Notes under the pieces: generated by a model
What the model was told of the DNA's origin: nothing
Databases searched by the model: none
Seen by the model: the letters and a program-made list of their open reading frames with translations, nothing else
Part shown: positions 1 through 9,553 of the stretch, in pieces
How positions within the stretch are numbered: the stretch's first letter is position 1
How the letters are laid out: every line of letters begins with the position of its first letter
Origin: Pseudomonas sp. PH1b
GTDB taxonomy: Bacteria > Pseudomonadota > Gammaproteobacteria > Pseudomonadales > Pseudomonadaceae
DNA length: 64,000 nt
Reading direction: 5' to 3'
NCBI RefSeq assembly: GCF_000633395.1
Contig: NZ_AYMU01000007.1
Span: 62,001 to 126,000, forward strand
Translations under genes and position numbers: made by a program

Positions 1-140
1 GGTAACGCCGCACACTGGATCGCCGCTCAGGCTGGTGGTTCAGGGTGCGGCGCTGGTTTGAGAGTAGCGGTCACAGGTGGTGCGGCACTCACATGAGCGC
101 AGCGCCGAATGCGCAGTACCTAACGAAGACGGTAAAAAGC

Positions 141-1307
141 ATGAATCTTCACGAGTATCAGGGTAAGCAGCTGTTCGCTGAGTACGGCCTGCCAGTATCC
201 AAAGGCTACGCGGTAGACACCCCGGAAGAAGCAGCAGAAGCTTGCGACAAAATCGGCGGCTCGGAATGGGTTGTCAAAGCCCAGGTTCACGCCGGTGGTC
301 GCGGTAAAGCGGGCGGCGTTAAGCTGGTTCGCAGCAAAGAAGACGCTAAGGCATTCGCTCAGCAGTGGTTGGGCAAGCGTCTGGTGACCTATCAGACTGA
401 TGCCAATGGCCAGCCTGTCACCAAGATCCTGGTTGAATCGTGCACTGATATCGCTAAAGAGCTGTACCTGGGCGCTGTCGTTGACCGTTCGAGCCGTCGC
501 ATCGTGTTCATGGCTTCCACCGAAGGTGGCGTGGACATCGAGAAAATCGCTCACGACACTCCAGAGAAAATTCTCAAGGCCACTATCGATCCACTGGTTG
601 GCGCTCAGCCATTCCAAGGTCGCGAGCTGGCTTTCCAACTGGGTCTGGAAGGCAAGCAAGTTGCCCAGTTCGCCAAGATCTTCGTAGGTCTGGCCAAACT
701 GTTCCAGGATCACGATCTGGCTCTGCTGGAAGTGAACCCGCTGGTGATCAAGGCCGACGGCGATCTGCACTGCCTGGACGCGAAGATCAACATCGACGCC
801 AACGCCATGTACCGTCAGCCTAAGCTGAAGACCTTCCACGATCCGTCGCAAGACGATCCGCGTGAAGCCCACGCTGCCAAGTTCGAACTGAACTACGTAG
901 CCCTGGAAGGCAACATTGGCTGCATGGTCAACGGTGCCGGCCTGGCCATGGGTACCATGGACATCGTCAACCTGCACGGCGGCAAGCCAGCCAACTTCCT
1001 CGACGTAGGTGGTGGCGCTACCAAAGAGCGCGTGACCGAAGCCTTCAAGATCATCCTGTCCGACGCCAACGTTGCTGCAGTACTGGTCAACATCTTCGGC
1101 GGCATCGTTCGCTGCGACATGATTGCCGAAGGCATCATCGGCGCTGTGAAAGAAGTCGGCGTGAAAATCCCGGTTGTTGTTCGCCTTGAAGGCAACAACG
1201 CTGAACTGGGCGCTAAAGTACTGGCAGAAAGCGGCTTGAACATCATCGCTGCTACCAGCCTGACCGACGCTGCTCAACAAGTTGTCAAAGCTGCGGAGGG
1301 CAAATAA
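141..1307 (+). CDS. sucC: Succinyl-CoA synthetase beta subunit
   Basis: ADP-forming succinate-CoA ligase beta chain of 388 residues. With SucD it converts succinyl-CoA, ADP and phosphate into succinate, CoA and ATP in the cytoplasmic TCA cycle. The N-terminal ATP-grasp domain starts with [11 protein letters not shown] and carries the Gly-rich [11 protein letters not shown] loop near residue 55; the C-terminal CoA-ligase fold carries [10 protein letters not shown]. An open frame continues upstream to position 45, but the family begins at MNLHEYQ, so the ATG at 141 is chosen. The upstream ribosome site is weak. Its stop overlaps the sucD start by one base. The normal 2-oxoglutarate dehydrogenase neighbours would lie just left of the window. 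Identity is certain. Confidence 0.98.
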   Translation: MNLHEYQGKQLFAEYGLPVSKGYAVDTPEEAAEACDKIGGSEWVVKAQVHAGGRGKAGGVKLVRSKEDAKAFAQQWLGKRLVTYQTDANGQPVTKILVESCTDIAKELYLGAVVDRSSRRIVFMASTEGGVDIEKIAHDTPEKILKATIDPLVGAQPFQGRELAFQLGLEGKQVAQFAKIFVGLAKLFQDHDLALLEVNPLVIKADGDLHCLDAKINIDANAMYRQPKLKTFHDPSQDDPREAHAAKFELNYVALEGNIGCMVNGAGLAMGTMDIVNLHGGKPANFLDVGGGATKERVTEAFKIILSDANVAAVLVNIFGGIVRCDMIAEGIIGAVKEVGVKIPVVVRLEGNNAELGAKVLAESGLNIIAATSLTDAAQQVVKAAEGK

Positions 1308-2188
1308 TGAGCGTCCTGATCAATAAAGACACCAAAGTTATCTGCCAGGGCATTACCGGTTCGCAAGGTAGTTTCCACACCCAGCAAGCCATCGAATACG
1401 GCACCAAGATGGTTGGCGGCGTAACTCCGGGCAAAGGCGGCACCGAGCACCTGGGCCTGCCAGTGTTCAACACCGTGAAAGACGCAGTAGCTGCCACTGG
1501 CGCCACCGCCAGCGTGATCTACGTTCCTGCTCCTTTCTGCAAGGACTCGATCCTGGAAGCGGCTTTCGGCGGCATCAAGCTGATCGTCTGCATCACCGAA
1601 GGCATTCCTACCCTGGACATGCTGGACGCCAAAGTTAAGTGCGACGAGCTGGGTGTTACCCTGATCGGCCCTAACTGCCCAGGCGTGATCACCCCAGGCG
1701 AATGCAAGATCGGCATCATGCCAGGTCACATTCACTTGCCAGGCAAGGTCGGTATCGTTTCCCGTTCCGGCACCCTGACCTACGAAGCTGTGAAGCAGAC
1801 CACTGACGCCGGTTTCGGTCAGTCCACCTGCGTCGGCATCGGCGGTGACCCGATCCCGGGTTCGAACTTCATCGACATCCTGAAGCTGTTCCAGGAAGAC
1901 CCGAAGACCGAAGCGATCGTGATGATCGGCGAGATCGGCGGTTCGGCTGAAGAAGAAGCGGCTGCCTACATCAAGGCTCACGTGACCAAGCCGGTTGTTT
2001 CCTACATCGCTGGTGTGACTGCTCCTCCGGGCAAGCGCATGGGCCATGCTGGCGCAATCATCTCTGGCGGCAAAGGCACTGCAGACGAGAAATTCGCTGC
2101 GCTGCAAGACGCAGGCGTAAAAACCGTGCGTTCGCTGGCAGACATCGGCAAGGCCCTGGCCGAGCTGACCGGTTGGGCTGTCAAGTAA
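1307..2188 (+). CDS. sucD: Succinyl-CoA synthetase alpha subunit
   Basis: Alpha chain of succinate-CoA ligase, 293 residues, partner of SucC. The N-terminal Rossmann CoA-binding domain begins [21 protein letters not shown], and the phosphorylated histidine lies in the GHAGAI motif at about residue 247. The CoA-binding domain also has the expected GGVTPGKGG segment. A GGAGGG ribosome site lies inside the sucC end, and TAATG gives a one-base overlap, so the two chains are translationally coupled as expected for a stable heteromer. A strong hairpin terminator follows. Confidence 0.98.
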   Translation: MSVLINKDTKVICQGITGSQGSFHTQQAIEYGTKMVGGVTPGKGGTEHLGLPVFNTVKDAVAATGATASVIYVPAPFCKDSILEAAFGGIKLIVCITEGIPTLDMLDAKVKCDELGVTLIGPNCPGVITPGECKIGIMPGHIHLPGKVGIVSRSGTLTYEAVKQTTDAGFGQSTCVGIGGDPIPGSNFIDILKLFQEDPKTEAIVMIGEIGGSAEEEAAAYIKAHVTKPVVSYIAGVTAPPGKRMGHAGAIISGGKGTADEKFAALQDAGVKTVRSLADIGKALAELTGWAVK

Positions 2189-2218
2189 GCCTCGCGCTTA
2201 GCTTGCAGTTCTGCTGAC

Positions 2219-2250
2219 AAAGGCCACCTTCGGGTGGCCTTTGTGCGTTT
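2219..2250 (+). terminator. Rho-independent terminator of sucCD
   Basis: A perfect stem AAAGGCCACC with a TTCG tetraloop is followed by a short T-rich stretch, 30 bases after the sucD stop. It should end the sucCD transcript. Confidence 0.85.
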
Positions 2251-2539
2251 GGGGCCGCCAAAAGTGGCAGGCAACCTGCCTCAAGGGAGGCGCTACTTGC
2301 AGCTTGTGGTTATTCTTCTTTCAAAAATGCGACATCACGACGTCGCATATCGGATAGTTCGCCCTCGAACGGTGCGCTCGTCTTACAGTTTCTGTACTCT
2401 AGCCGCCTCTTTATGCGTCTGCTGCCCACAAGGTTGCTGCGCGCTAAACGGGTCAGTCTTATACGGACTGACAGCATTTCCCTCACCCATAAGGGAAATC
2501 CCTCTCTAAATTCCGATTCAGTAGTGTGGTATTTCCTTA
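2251..2539 (+). promoter_or_regulatory. Structured leader region before the BraB/BrnQ carrier
   Basis: This non-coding stretch holds three perfect inverted repeats: ATGCGAC/GTCGCAT (2327-2348), GTCAGTC/GACTGAC (2452-2472) and ATTTCCCT/AGGGAAAT (2476-2499). The last two are separated by three bases and sit just before the carrier gene start at 2540. No clear promoter was found. The position suggests a 5' leader that controls expression, but neither an amino acid-rich leader peptide that stops before the gene nor a known riboswitch fold is recognisable. Confidence 0.4.
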
Positions 2540-3853
2540 ATGAAAGTGTTGAAAGGCCAGGACATCCTGGCACTCGGCTTTATGACTTTTGCCCTGTTCG
2601 TCGGGGCCGGCAACATCATCTTCCCGCCTATCGTCGGCTTGCAGTCCGGACCTCATGTCTGGATGGCGGCGCTGGGCTTTTTGATCACCGCCGTCGGTCT
2701 GCCGGTGATCACCGTGGTTGCCCTGGCCAAGGTCGGTGGCGCCATGGATGCCCTGAGCACCCCTATCGGCAAGATCGCCGGGGGCTTGCTGGCTGCAGTG
2801 TGCTACCTGGCGGTCGGTCCGTTGTTCGCGACCCCGCGTACGGCCACTGTGTCTTTTGAAGTGGGCCTGGCGCCGCTGACCGGCGAAAGCCCGCTGGCGC
2901 TGTTCCTCTACAGCTCGGTGTACTTCCTGCTGGTGTTCTTCATCTCCCTGTACCCGGGGCGTCTGCTGGATACCGTCGGCCGCTTCCTGGCTCCGCTGAA
3001 AATCATCGCCCTGGCGGTGCTGGGCATTGCCGCCTTCGCCTTGCCGGCAGGGGATATCGGCGTCGCTACTCCCGAGTATGTGGCCGCGCCGTTTTCCCAG
3101 GGCTTCATCAATGGCTACCTGACCATGGATACCCTCGGCGCCCTGGTGTTCGGCATTGTCATCGTCAACGCCATTCGTTCCCGCGGGGTCGAGTCGCCAC
3201 GTTTGATCACCCGTTACGCGGTGATCGCCGGCCTGATTGCCGGGGTCGGCCTGGCGCTGGTCTACGTCAGCCTGTTTCGCCTCGGTTCGGGCAGCCATGA
3301 AGTGGCCGCCGGTGTCACCAACGGCGCAGCCGTGTTGCACGCCTATGTACAGCACACCTTCGGCTCCCTGGGCAGCGGCTTCCTTGCGGTGCTGATTTCC
3401 CTGGCCTGCCTGGTCACCGCCGTGGGCCTGACCTGTGCCTGTGCCGAATACTTCAGCCGGGTGTTGCCGTTGTCCTACAAGACCCTGGTGGTGATCCTCG
3501 CGGCGTTCTCGCTGCTGGTGTCGAACCTGGGCCTGACCAAGCTGATCGCCTTTTCGATTCCGGTGCTGACCGCCATCTACCCGCCGTGCATCGTCCTGGT
3601 GGCGTTGAGCTTCTGCAAGGATTTCTGGCAGGAGCAGCGTCGCATCGTCGGTCCAGTGATGCTGGTGTCTTTCCTGTTCGGCCTGATCGATGCGCTCAAG
3701 GGCGCAGGTCTGATCGACGGCTTGCCAGGCCCGCTGTCCCACCTGCCATTGAGCGAGCAGGGCCTGGCGTGGCTGGTGCCTTCGGTGATCGTCCTGGCGG
3801 TCGCAGTGGTCTTCGACCGGGTGCTGGGCAAGCGTAGCGAAGCCCTGGCCTGA
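2540..3853 (+). CDS. brnQ: Branched-chain amino acid carrier (LIVCS family, BraB/BrnQ type)
   Basis: Sodium-coupled inner-membrane symporter for leucine, isoleucine and valine, 437 residues with about twelve hydrophobic segments. The N-terminus [20 protein letters not shown] followed by [10 protein letters not shown] is the family signature. It lies directly after sucCD, as the braB gene does in P. aeruginosa from my memory of that map, so BraB is the likely ortholog name. It is transcribed alone, with a structured leader upstream and a strong terminator downstream. Family assignment is certain; the exact substrate order is inferred. Confidence 0.95.
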   Translation: MKVLKGQDILALGFMTFALFVGAGNIIFPPIVGLQSGPHVWMAALGFLITAVGLPVITVVALAKVGGAMDALSTPIGKIAGGLLAAVCYLAVGPLFATPRTATVSFEVGLAPLTGESPLALFLYSSVYFLLVFFISLYPGRLLDTVGRFLAPLKIIALAVLGIAAFALPAGDIGVATPEYVAAPFSQGFINGYLTMDTLGALVFGIVIVNAIRSRGVESPRLITRYAVIAGLIAGVGLALVYVSLFRLGSGSHEVAAGVTNGAAVLHAYVQHTFGSLGSGFLAVLISLACLVTAVGLTCACAEYFSRVLPLSYKTLVVILAAFSLLVSNLGLTKLIAFSIPVLTAIYPPCIVLVALSFCKDFWQEQRRIVGPVMLVSFLFGLIDALKGAGLIDGLPGPLSHLPLSEQGLAWLVPSVIVLAVAVVFDRVLGKRSEALA

Positions 3854-3902
3854 TCGTTCGCTGATCGTGCGGGGGCCATCATCAGTGGCCCCGAGCATCA
3901 GG

Positions 3903-3940
3903 AAAAATGCCCCGTATCCATCGATACGGGGCATTTTTTA
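3903..3940 (+). terminator. Strong rho-independent terminator after brnQ
   Basis: A 16-base perfect stem (arms 3903-3918 and 3923-3938) with a CATC loop begins with A5 and ends with T5-6. It follows brnQ and could work in both directions. Confidence 0.92.
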
Positions 3941-4029
3941 TGGGCGGCGGCCGGTGTCTTTTTCCTCGACCAAGCGTCGAAGCAGTGTCCCTTGCCATTG
4001 CCCTCTGCCAACGCCCTACAGGAATTTGC

Positions 4030-4767
4030 ATGTCGTTCGTCCAAGCCAACCTGATCCACCTACTGGCCGCCTTGTGGTTCGTCGTCTGCTGGGGTGGCTA
4101 TACCCGCTACGCCAGTTGGAAGGGAAGGGACACCGCGTGCCTGGCCAGTGTCCTGCACCTGTATCGCGAGGACTGGATGCGCCGCATGCTGCTGCGCGAC
4201 AACCGCATCGCCGATGCCAGCGTGATCGGCAACCTGGAGCGCAATGCCTCGTTCTTCGCCTCCAGTACCCTGATCATCCTGGCGGGCATCCTCACCGTGC
4301 TGGGCGCCTCGGAGCGTGCAGTGTCGCTATTGGCGGACATTCCCATGGTCCAGCAGGCGTCCCAGGGCATGTCGGAAATCAAGCTGCTGTGCCTGGCGCT
4401 GGTGTTCGTCTATGCCTTCTTTACCTTCAGCTGGTGCATGCGCCAGTACAACTTCGCTGCAGTGCTGGTGGGGTCGGCACCGATGATCGGTGAGCGTCAT
4501 GTTTCCGAGCAGGAGCGCAAGGCTTTTGCATCGCGAGCAGCTCGGGTAATTTCCATGGCGGCCAACCAGTTCAACTTCGGATTGCGTTCCTATTACTTCG
4601 GCATGACCATGCTGGCCTGGTTCGTCAGCCCCTGGCTATTCATGCTGATGAGTGCAGGTGTGGTGTTTGTCCTGTATCGACGGGAGTTCCACTCCGATGT
4701 ACTTGAGGTCATGGTCTATACACCGACGGAGCAACCTCTGGTCGATAGCCCCAAGGATGCAGCCTGA
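4030..4767 (+). CDS. DUF599 family membrane protein
   Basis: Inner-membrane protein of 245 residues with four or five hydrophobic segments, matching the DUF599 family. The N-terminal segment LLAALWFVVCWGGYTRYA, the RMLLRDNRIADA motif near residue 52 and the QYNFAAVLVGSAP region are typical. No function is established for the family. The frame is open further upstream through the brnQ terminator, but MSFVQANLIHL after AGGAATTTGC is the natural start. The gene is followed 43 bases later by a lipoprotein gene, and the two may be co-transcribed. Confidence 0.85.
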   Translation: MSFVQANLIHLLAALWFVVCWGGYTRYASWKGRDTACLASVLHLYREDWMRRMLLRDNRIADASVIGNLERNASFFASSTLIILAGILTVLGASERAVSLLADIPMVQQASQGMSEIKLLCLALVFVYAFFTFSWCMRQYNFAAVLVGSAPMIGERHVSEQERKAFASRAARVISMAANQFNFGLRSYYFGMTMLAWFVSPWLFMLMSAGVVFVLYRREFHSDVLEVMVYTPTEQPLVDSPKDAA

Positions 4768-4810
4768 GCGCTGATGGCTGATCGATTGAACGGTTAAAAG
4801 GAGTTGGCCA

Positions 4811-5287
4811 ATGAGCAGCAGTTCGCGTGCCTTGAAGTACTTGTGCCTGGGGTTCTTTCTGTTGTCGGGCTGCAGGGTGCAAACCCTGTATCTGAATGGC
4901 GAAGCCCGGGGCAGGGTGGTCGATGCATTGAGCGGCATGCCGATCGCCGGGGCCAAGGGTGCGGTGTGTGGCGCACAGTTCCTGACGGCTGATGACGGCA
5001 GCTTCAAGGTCGCAGCGGCAACTGACTGGGAATGGGTAATGCCGCTGGCCGGGCGTTCGCCCCGGGACATCCCGCACCCTTGTTTCATGAGGATCGCGGC
5101 AGCGGATTACCAGACCCGCCAATGGCTGGCGCCTTTTACCGCCCACTATGACTTTCCCATCAGGCTGCTGCCCGTTTCCAGCCCCTTGCACTATGCACTG
5201 GAGTCCCCAGGCAATGAGTCGGTGCCAAGGCAGCCGTTGCAGACAGCGCCCCGCCAGGACGAATGGTTTCTGGGGGCAGGCGGCTGA
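4811..5287 (+). CDS. Putative lipoprotein with a carboxypeptidase-regulatory-like fold
   Basis: Predicted lipoprotein of 158 residues. A short basic start, a hydrophobic stretch and the lipobox LSGC place the lipidated cysteine at residue 21. The segment GRVVDALSGMPIAGAKGAV followed by DDGSFKV resembles the carboxypeptidase-regulatory beta-sandwich found in many envelope proteins, but similarity is limited to that segment. The C-terminal 40 residues look disordered. AGGAGTTGGCCA gives a good ribosome site for the ATG at 4811. Function is unknown. Confidence 0.7.
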   Translation: MSSSSRALKYLCLGFFLLSGCRVQTLYLNGEARGRVVDALSGMPIAGAKGAVCGAQFLTADDGSFKVAAATDWEWVMPLAGRSPRDIPHPCFMRIAAADYQTRQWLAPFTAHYDFPIRLLPVSSPLHYALESPGNESVPRQPLQTAPRQDEWFLGAGG

Positions 5288-5355
5288 TCTTCAACGCTTA
5301 GTTGCTTGTCCGGCAACTAAGCACTGCTGTATTGAGCGACTGTTTTACGCGCAAG

Positions 5356-5382
5356 AAAAAGCCCGCACTTGGCGGGCTTTGT
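5356..5382. terminator. Bidirectional terminator between two lipoprotein genes
   Basis: The stem AAAGCCCGC/GCGGGCTTT with a five-base loop is flanked by A-rich sequence on the left and T-rich sequence on the right. It lies between a plus-strand gene ending at 5287 and a minus-strand gene ending at 5405, so it probably serves both. Confidence 0.8.
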
Positions 5383-5404
5383 TCTTTGTTGCACTAAAAC
5401 CGAC

Positions 5405-5656
5405 TTAGTTGGTTTTAGGAGCTGCTTCCTTGGCGCTTTCTTCAGCAGCAGCCTTGTTGGATTCAGCCTGATCTTTGGCGGCTTCGGCGTTTTCTTTTGC
5501 CGCGTCGTTCACTTTATCCTGAGCTTCGTTCATTTTCTGTTGGGCTTGCTCAGCATGTTGATTTGCATCTTGAGCTTTGTCCTCGGATTTTTTGTCGCAG
5601 GCAGCCAGACCGAGGGAAGCGGTCAGCATCAGGGCAATAGCTAAAGTCTTACGCAT
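5405..5656 (-). CDS. Small Ala/Lys/Glu-rich lipoprotein
   Basis: An 83-residue lipoprotein: MRKTLAIALM signal, lipobox LAAC with the lipidated Cys20, then a highly charged region rich in Ala, Glu, Lys, Asp and Gln with few large hydrophobics, likely one long helix or coiled coil. The ATG is preceded by AGGAGAAACACCCC, a very good ribosome site, so the longer in-frame start at 5701 is rejected. It looks like the small abundant envelope lipoproteins of pseudomonads, but I cannot name it. The gene is monocistronic, with the terminator at 5356-5382. Confidence 0.8.
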   Translation of the reverse strand: MRKTLAIALMLTASLGLAACDKKSEDKAQDANQHAEQAQQKMNEAQDKVNDAAKENAEAAKDQAESNKAAAEESAKEAAPKTN

Positions 5657-5814
5657 GGGGTGTTTCTCCTGAGTGAAGATATCTACTGGCCTTTCGATCA
5701 TGGCCTTGTGATTTAAGTTCCTTGAGGCTCACAGATATATTAAGTAGTCATTTCATGGAACTTTTACCTGCTTCATTCAACGCACATTCCAGACAATAAA
5801 AAGAGATAAGTCTC

Positions 5815-6291
5815 ATGGCGCAAAACCCTATTTCTGAGCGTGCGGCGCGCTTTCTTTCCGCCTTGCGCCACTGCCAGGTGCTGGGCATCCGGGTACATAG
5901 CGCCTCTGAAGAGGGCCTGACCCTGACCTTGCCCTACAGTCCGCAGATTGTCGGTGACCCGCAAACCGGGATCATCCATGGCGGTGCCCTGACCACGCTG
6001 ATGGACAGTGCCTGTGGCATGGCCACGCTTTGCGTACTGCCGGAGTTCGAGGTGTGTCCGACCCTGGACCTGCGCATAGACTATATGCATCCGGCGGTCC
6101 CTCATCATGATGTGCACGGCTTTGCCCAGTGTTACCGGGTCACCACCGATGTGATCTTTACCCGCGGCTTTGCCTATCAGGAGGATCCCGAGCGTCCCGT
6201 GGCTCATGTGGTCGGCACTTTCATGCGCATGGGCAAGGGGCTCAAGGGCAGCCGTGGGCTCGCCAGCTCGATCAAGGGGGAGCGGGCATGA
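5815..6291 (+). CDS. PaaI-type hotdog thioesterase
   Basis: Single hotdog-fold protein of 158 residues. The signature GIIHGGALTTLMDSACGMA places His55 and the likely catalytic Asp64 on the central helix, and LDLRIDYMHPA is the following beta strand. Such proteins hydrolyse acyl- or aryl-CoA thioesters in the cytoplasm; the substrate here is unknown. The stop overlaps the start of a second hotdog gene by four bases (ATGA), so the two proteins are translationally coupled and may form a heteromer. Confidence 0.88.
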   Translation: MAQNPISERAARFLSALRHCQVLGIRVHSASEEGLTLTLPYSPQIVGDPQTGIIHGGALTTLMDSACGMATLCVLPEFEVCPTLDLRIDYMHPAVPHHDVHGFAQCYRVTTDVIFTRGFAYQEDPERPVAHVVGTFMRMGKGLKGSRGLASSIKGERA

Positions 6292-6740
6292 GCGCGGACC
6301 TTCGAGCACTTCTGGAGCAGGCTCGCCAGCAGGGCGATTACACCGCGTTGCTGGCGCAGATTCCCTACGCGAAGCTGATCGGCATCGAGTGCACGCCACT
6401 GGGAGATGAGTTGCTGTTTCGCCTGCCAGCCAACAAGGGCAACATTGGCAATCCGTTGCTGCCGGCCCTGCACGGCGGAGTGATCGCCGGCTTCATGGAG
6501 CTGGCGGCGGCTTTGCATCTGCTGATCTTCACCGGTTCGCCCGGGGTCCCGAAGATCATCGACTTTTCCCTCGACTACCTGCGTGCCGGACAGTTTCGCG
6601 ATACCTTCGCCCGCTGCCAGGTGTGCCGCCAGGGGCGGCGGGTAGCCAACGTCGCGATCACCGCCTGGCAGAGCACCGCCGATGAGCCGATTGCCACTGC
6701 TCGCGCACATTTCAAGATTGAAGAGAGCAGCGCCCCTTGA
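6288..6740 (+). CDS. Second hotdog-fold protein, coupled to the first
   Basis: Hotdog protein of 150 residues with PALHGGVIAGFMELAAALHL, giving His62 and Glu71 at the usual active-site positions, followed by IIDFSLDYLRAG. It shares little sequence with its upstream neighbour beyond the fold, so this is an old pair rather than a recent duplication. The start chosen is the ATG in the ATGA overlap; a longer frame from 6129 lies entirely inside the first gene. The sigma-32 promoter of htpG overlaps its stop codon. Confidence 0.85.
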   Translation: MSADLRALLEQARQQGDYTALLAQIPYAKLIGIECTPLGDELLFRLPANKGNIGNPLLPALHGGVIAGFMELAAALHLLIFTGSPGVPKIIDFSLDYLRAGQFRDTFARCQVCRQGRRVANVAITAWQSTADEPIATARAHFKIEESSAP

Positions 6741-6764
6741 AATCCTGCCAGCGACCCCCACTTT
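6737..6764 (+). promoter_or_regulatory. Sigma-32 heat-shock promoter of htpG
   Basis: CTTGAAA (6737-6743), 13 bases, then CCCCACTT (6757-6764). The -35 box is a perfect match to the RpoH consensus and the -10 box CCCCATNT has one mismatch. It overlaps the stop codon of the preceding thioesterase gene and lies about 70 bases before the htpG start. HtpG is a classical heat-shock gene, which supports the call. Confidence 0.85.
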
Positions 6765-6830
6765 CATGTCATCCCGCCGCCCTCCGCTCCCGGAACGCGG
6801 CCAATGCCATCTGATTGGAGTTTGATGACC

Positions 6831-8735
6831 ATGAGTGTGGAAACTCAAAAAGAAACCCTGGGCTTCCAGACCGAGGTGAAGCAGCTGTTGCACCTCATGA
6901 TCCATTCGCTGTATTCCAACAAGGAAATCTTCCTTCGCGAATTGATCTCGAACGCCTCTGACGCCGTCGACAAATTGCGCTTCGAAGCCCTGTCCAAGCC
7001 CGAGTTGCTGGAAGGTGGCGGCGAACTGAAAATCCGTGTCAGCTTCGACAAGGACGCGAAAACCGTCACCCTCGAAGACAACGGCATCGGCATGAGCCGT
7101 GAAGATGTGATCACCCACCTGGGGACCATCGCCAAGTCCGGCACCGCCGACTTCATGAAAAACCTGTCGGGCGACCAGAAAAAGGATTCGCACCTGATCG
7201 GCCAGTTCGGCGTGGGCTTCTATTCCGCATTCATCGTCGCCGACCAGGTTGAAGTGTTCAGCCGTCGTGCCGGCCAGCCCGCCAGCGAAGGCGTGCACTG
7301 GTCGTCCAAGGGCGAAGGCGAGTTCGAAGTCGCGACCATCGACAAGGCCGAGCGCGGTACCCGCATCGTGCTGCACCTGAAGTCCGGCGAAGAAGAGTTC
7401 GCCGATGGCTGGCGCCTGCGCAACATCATCAAGAAGTATTCCGACCATATCGCCCTGCCGATCGAGCTGCCGAAAGAGGCCGCTGCCGCCGAAGGCAGCG
7501 ATGCGCCTGCACTGGAATGGGAAACCGTCAACCGCGCCAGCGCGCTGTGGACCCGTCCGCGTACCGAGATCAAGGACGAGGAATACCAGGAGTTCTACAA
7601 GCACATCGCCCACGATTTCGAGAACCCGCTGAGCTGGAGCCACAACAAGGTCGAAGGCAAGCTGGAATACAGCTCGCTGCTCTACGTGCCGGCCCGTGCG
7701 CCGTTCGACCTGTACCAGCGTGAAGCGCCCAAGGGCCTGAAGCTGTATGTGCAGCGTGTATTCGTCATGGATCAGGCCGAGTCCTTCCTGCCGCTGTACC
7801 TGCGCTTCATCAAGGGCGTGGTGGACTCCAACGACCTGTCGCTGAACGTGTCGCGGGAAATCCTGCAGAAAGACCCGATCATCGACTCGATGAAGTCGGC
7901 GCTGACCAAGCGCGTCCTCGACATGCTGGAAAAACTGGCGAAGAACGAGCCTGAGCAATACAAGGGCTTCTGGAAGAACTTCGGCCAGGTGATGAAGGAA
8001 GGCCCGGCCGAGGACTTCGCCAACAAGGAGAAGATCGCCGGCCTGTTGCGCTTCGCGTCCACCCTGGGTGATGACGGCGAGCAGAGCGTTTCCCTGGCCG
8101 ACTACCTGGCCCGGGCCAAGGAAGGTCAGGACAAGATCTACTTCCTCACCGGCGAATCCTACGCCCAGGTGAAGAACAGCCCGCACCTGGAAGTCTTCCG
8201 CAAGAAAGGCATCGAAGTGCTGCTGCTCACCGACCGTATCGACGAGTGGCTGATGAGCTACCTCAACGAATTCGACGGCAAGAGCTTTGTCGACGTGGCG
8301 CGTGGCGACCTGGACCTGGGCAACCTGGACTCGGAAGAGGACAAGAAGGCTGCCGAGGAAGTTGCCAAGACCAAGGAAGGCCTGGTGGAGCGGATCAAGT
8401 CCGCCCTGGGCGAAAGTGTCAGCGAAGTGCGGGTTTCCCACCGCCTGACCGACTCGCCAGCGATCCTGGCCATCGGCGAGCAGGACCTGGGGCTGCAAAT
8501 GCGCCAGATCCTCGAAGCCAGCGGGCAGAAGGTGCCGGACTCCAAGCCGATCTTCGAATTCAACCCGACTCACCCGCTGATCGAGAAACTCGACGGCGAG
8601 CAGAGCGAAGAGCGTTTTGGCGACCTGTCGCACATCCTCTTCGATCAGGCGGCCCTGGCCGCCGGCGACAGCTTGAAGGACCCGGCGGCTTATGTACGCC
8701 GGCTGAACAAGCTGCTGGTGGAGCTGTCGGTTTAA
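6831..8735 (+). CDS. htpG: Molecular chaperone HtpG (Hsp90)
   Basis: Bacterial Hsp90, 634 residues, an ATP-dependent cytosolic chaperone dimer. The GHKL ATPase domain shows [13 protein letters not shown] (helix with the catalytic Glu and Asn), DNGIGM and [11 protein letters not shown]; the middle domain and C-terminal dimerisation domain follow. Of several in-frame ATGs, 6831 ([13 protein letters not shown]) has GGAG ten bases upstream and matches the family start. A sigma-32 promoter precedes it and a terminator follows, so it can be transcribed alone. Confidence 0.98.
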   Translation: MSVETQKETLGFQTEVKQLLHLMIHSLYSNKEIFLRELISNASDAVDKLRFEALSKPELLEGGGELKIRVSFDKDAKTVTLEDNGIGMSREDVITHLGTIAKSGTADFMKNLSGDQKKDSHLIGQFGVGFYSAFIVADQVEVFSRRAGQPASEGVHWSSKGEGEFEVATIDKAERGTRIVLHLKSGEEEFADGWRLRNIIKKYSDHIALPIELPKEAAAAEGSDAPALEWETVNRASALWTRPRTEIKDEEYQEFYKHIAHDFENPLSWSHNKVEGKLEYSSLLYVPARAPFDLYQREAPKGLKLYVQRVFVMDQAESFLPLYLRFIKGVVDSNDLSLNVSREILQKDPIIDSMKSALTKRVLDMLEKLAKNEPEQYKGFWKNFGQVMKEGPAEDFANKEKIAGLLRFASTLGDDGEQSVSLADYLARAKEGQDKIYFLTGESYAQVKNSPHLEVFRKKGIEVLLLTDRIDEWLMSYLNEFDGKSFVDVARGDLDLGNLDSEEDKKAAEEVAKTKEGLVERIKSALGESVSEVRVSHRLTDSPAILAIGEQDLGLQMRQILEASGQKVPDSKPIFEFNPTHPLIEKLDGEQSEERFGDLSHILFDQAALAAGDSLKDPAAYVRRLNKLLVELSV

Positions 8736-8747
8736 TCATGTAGCAAG

Positions 8748-8773
8748 AAAAACCCGCTTCGGCGGGTTTTTTC
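8748..8773 (+). terminator. Terminator of htpG
   Basis: AAAAACCCGC, a TTCG loop and GCGGGTTTTTT form a typical intrinsic terminator 12 bases after the htpG stop. Confidence 0.92.
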
Positions 8774-8806
8774 ATTCTGGTGTCCCCCTACTGGAGAAGA
8801 TGAGTC

Positions 8807-9535
8807 ATGAGTCAAATCACAGTGCGTTCCGTGGTCTATCAGATCGATGGCCAGCCCTATGAAGGGCGCCTGGCCTTCGATGCCGCCCATAAAGCTGCGC
8901 GCCCGGGGTTGCTGATGGCGCCGAACTGGATGGGTGTCAGCGCCGGAGCGGAGAAGATCGCCGAGGCGGTGGCGGCCAAGGGTTATGTGGTGCTGATCGC
9001 CGATCTGTATGGCCAGTCGCTGCGCCCCAGCGATGCGAGCCAGGCCGGCGCCGCGATGATGCCGCTCAAGGATGACCGGGCGCTGTTGCGCAAGCGCATG
9101 CAGGCAGCCTTTGCGGCCTTGCAGAGCCAGGGCGAAGCCGCGGTGGATAGCTCCAGGCTGGCCACCTTCGGCTTCTGCTTTGGCGGCTGCTGCGCACTGG
9201 AGCTGGCTCGCAGTGGCGCACCGGTGAAGGCGGCAGTATCGTTCCACGGCACCCTGGACACCCCCAACCCTGCCGATGCCAACAACATCAAGGGGTCGGT
9301 GCTGGTGCTGCACGGTGCGGCGGACCCGTTCGTGGCCAAGGAGCAACTGCCGGCCTTCGAAGCGGAAATGGACGCGGCGGGGGTGGACTGGCAACTGGTC
9401 AGCTACGGCGGTGCGGTGCATTCCTTCACCGATACCCACGCCAATATCCCGGGCAAGATGATGTACGACGCCAAGACCTCGGCCCGCGCCTTCGCCACCA
9501 TGCACTACCTGCTGGACGAAGTGTTCCAGGGCTGA
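8807..9535 (+). CDS. Dienelactone hydrolase family protein
   Basis: Alpha/beta hydrolase of 242 residues of the dienelactone hydrolase type, which use a cysteine nucleophile. The nucleophile elbow reads GFCFGGCC with Cys124; the acid is probably in LHGAADPF near residue 172 and the histidine in GGAVHSFTD near residue 205. No aromatic degradation genes are nearby, so a role in chlorocatechol breakdown is unlikely and the substrate is open. It follows the htpG terminator with its own GGAGAAG ribosome site. Confidence 0.88.
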   Translation: MSQITVRSVVYQIDGQPYEGRLAFDAAHKAARPGLLMAPNWMGVSAGAEKIAEAVAAKGYVVLIADLYGQSLRPSDASQAGAAMMPLKDDRALLRKRMQAAFAALQSQGEAAVDSSRLATFGFCFGGCCALELARSGAPVKAAVSFHGTLDTPNPADANNIKGSVLVLHGAADPFVAKEQLPAFEAEMDAAGVDWQLVSYGGAVHSFTDTHANIPGKMMYDAKTSARAFATMHYLLDEVFQG

Positions 9536-9553
9536 TCCGTTGGCCCTGATCCC

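Noticed and set aside
1..140. Possible upstream gene end or hairpin element before sucC
   Set aside because: Some short inverted segments (GCCGCAC/GTGCGGC) are present, but nothing identifies a gene or a known regulatory element.
2327..2509. Cysteine-rich small protein frame (CVCCPQGCCAL) in the brnQ leader
   Set aside because: No ribosome site, and it overlaps all three leader hairpins; likely chance.
2413..2539. Leader peptide rich in Leu, Val and Ile (MRLLPTRLLRAKRVSLI) before brnQ
   Set aside because: It would suit attenuation, but the frame does not stop before brnQ and runs far into it, and it has no ribosome site.
6204..8633. Long minus-strand open frame (809 codons) opposite htpG
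   Set aside because: It is antisense to a certain gene; long antisense frames are usual in high-GC genes with biased third positions, and its protein has no recognisable motif.
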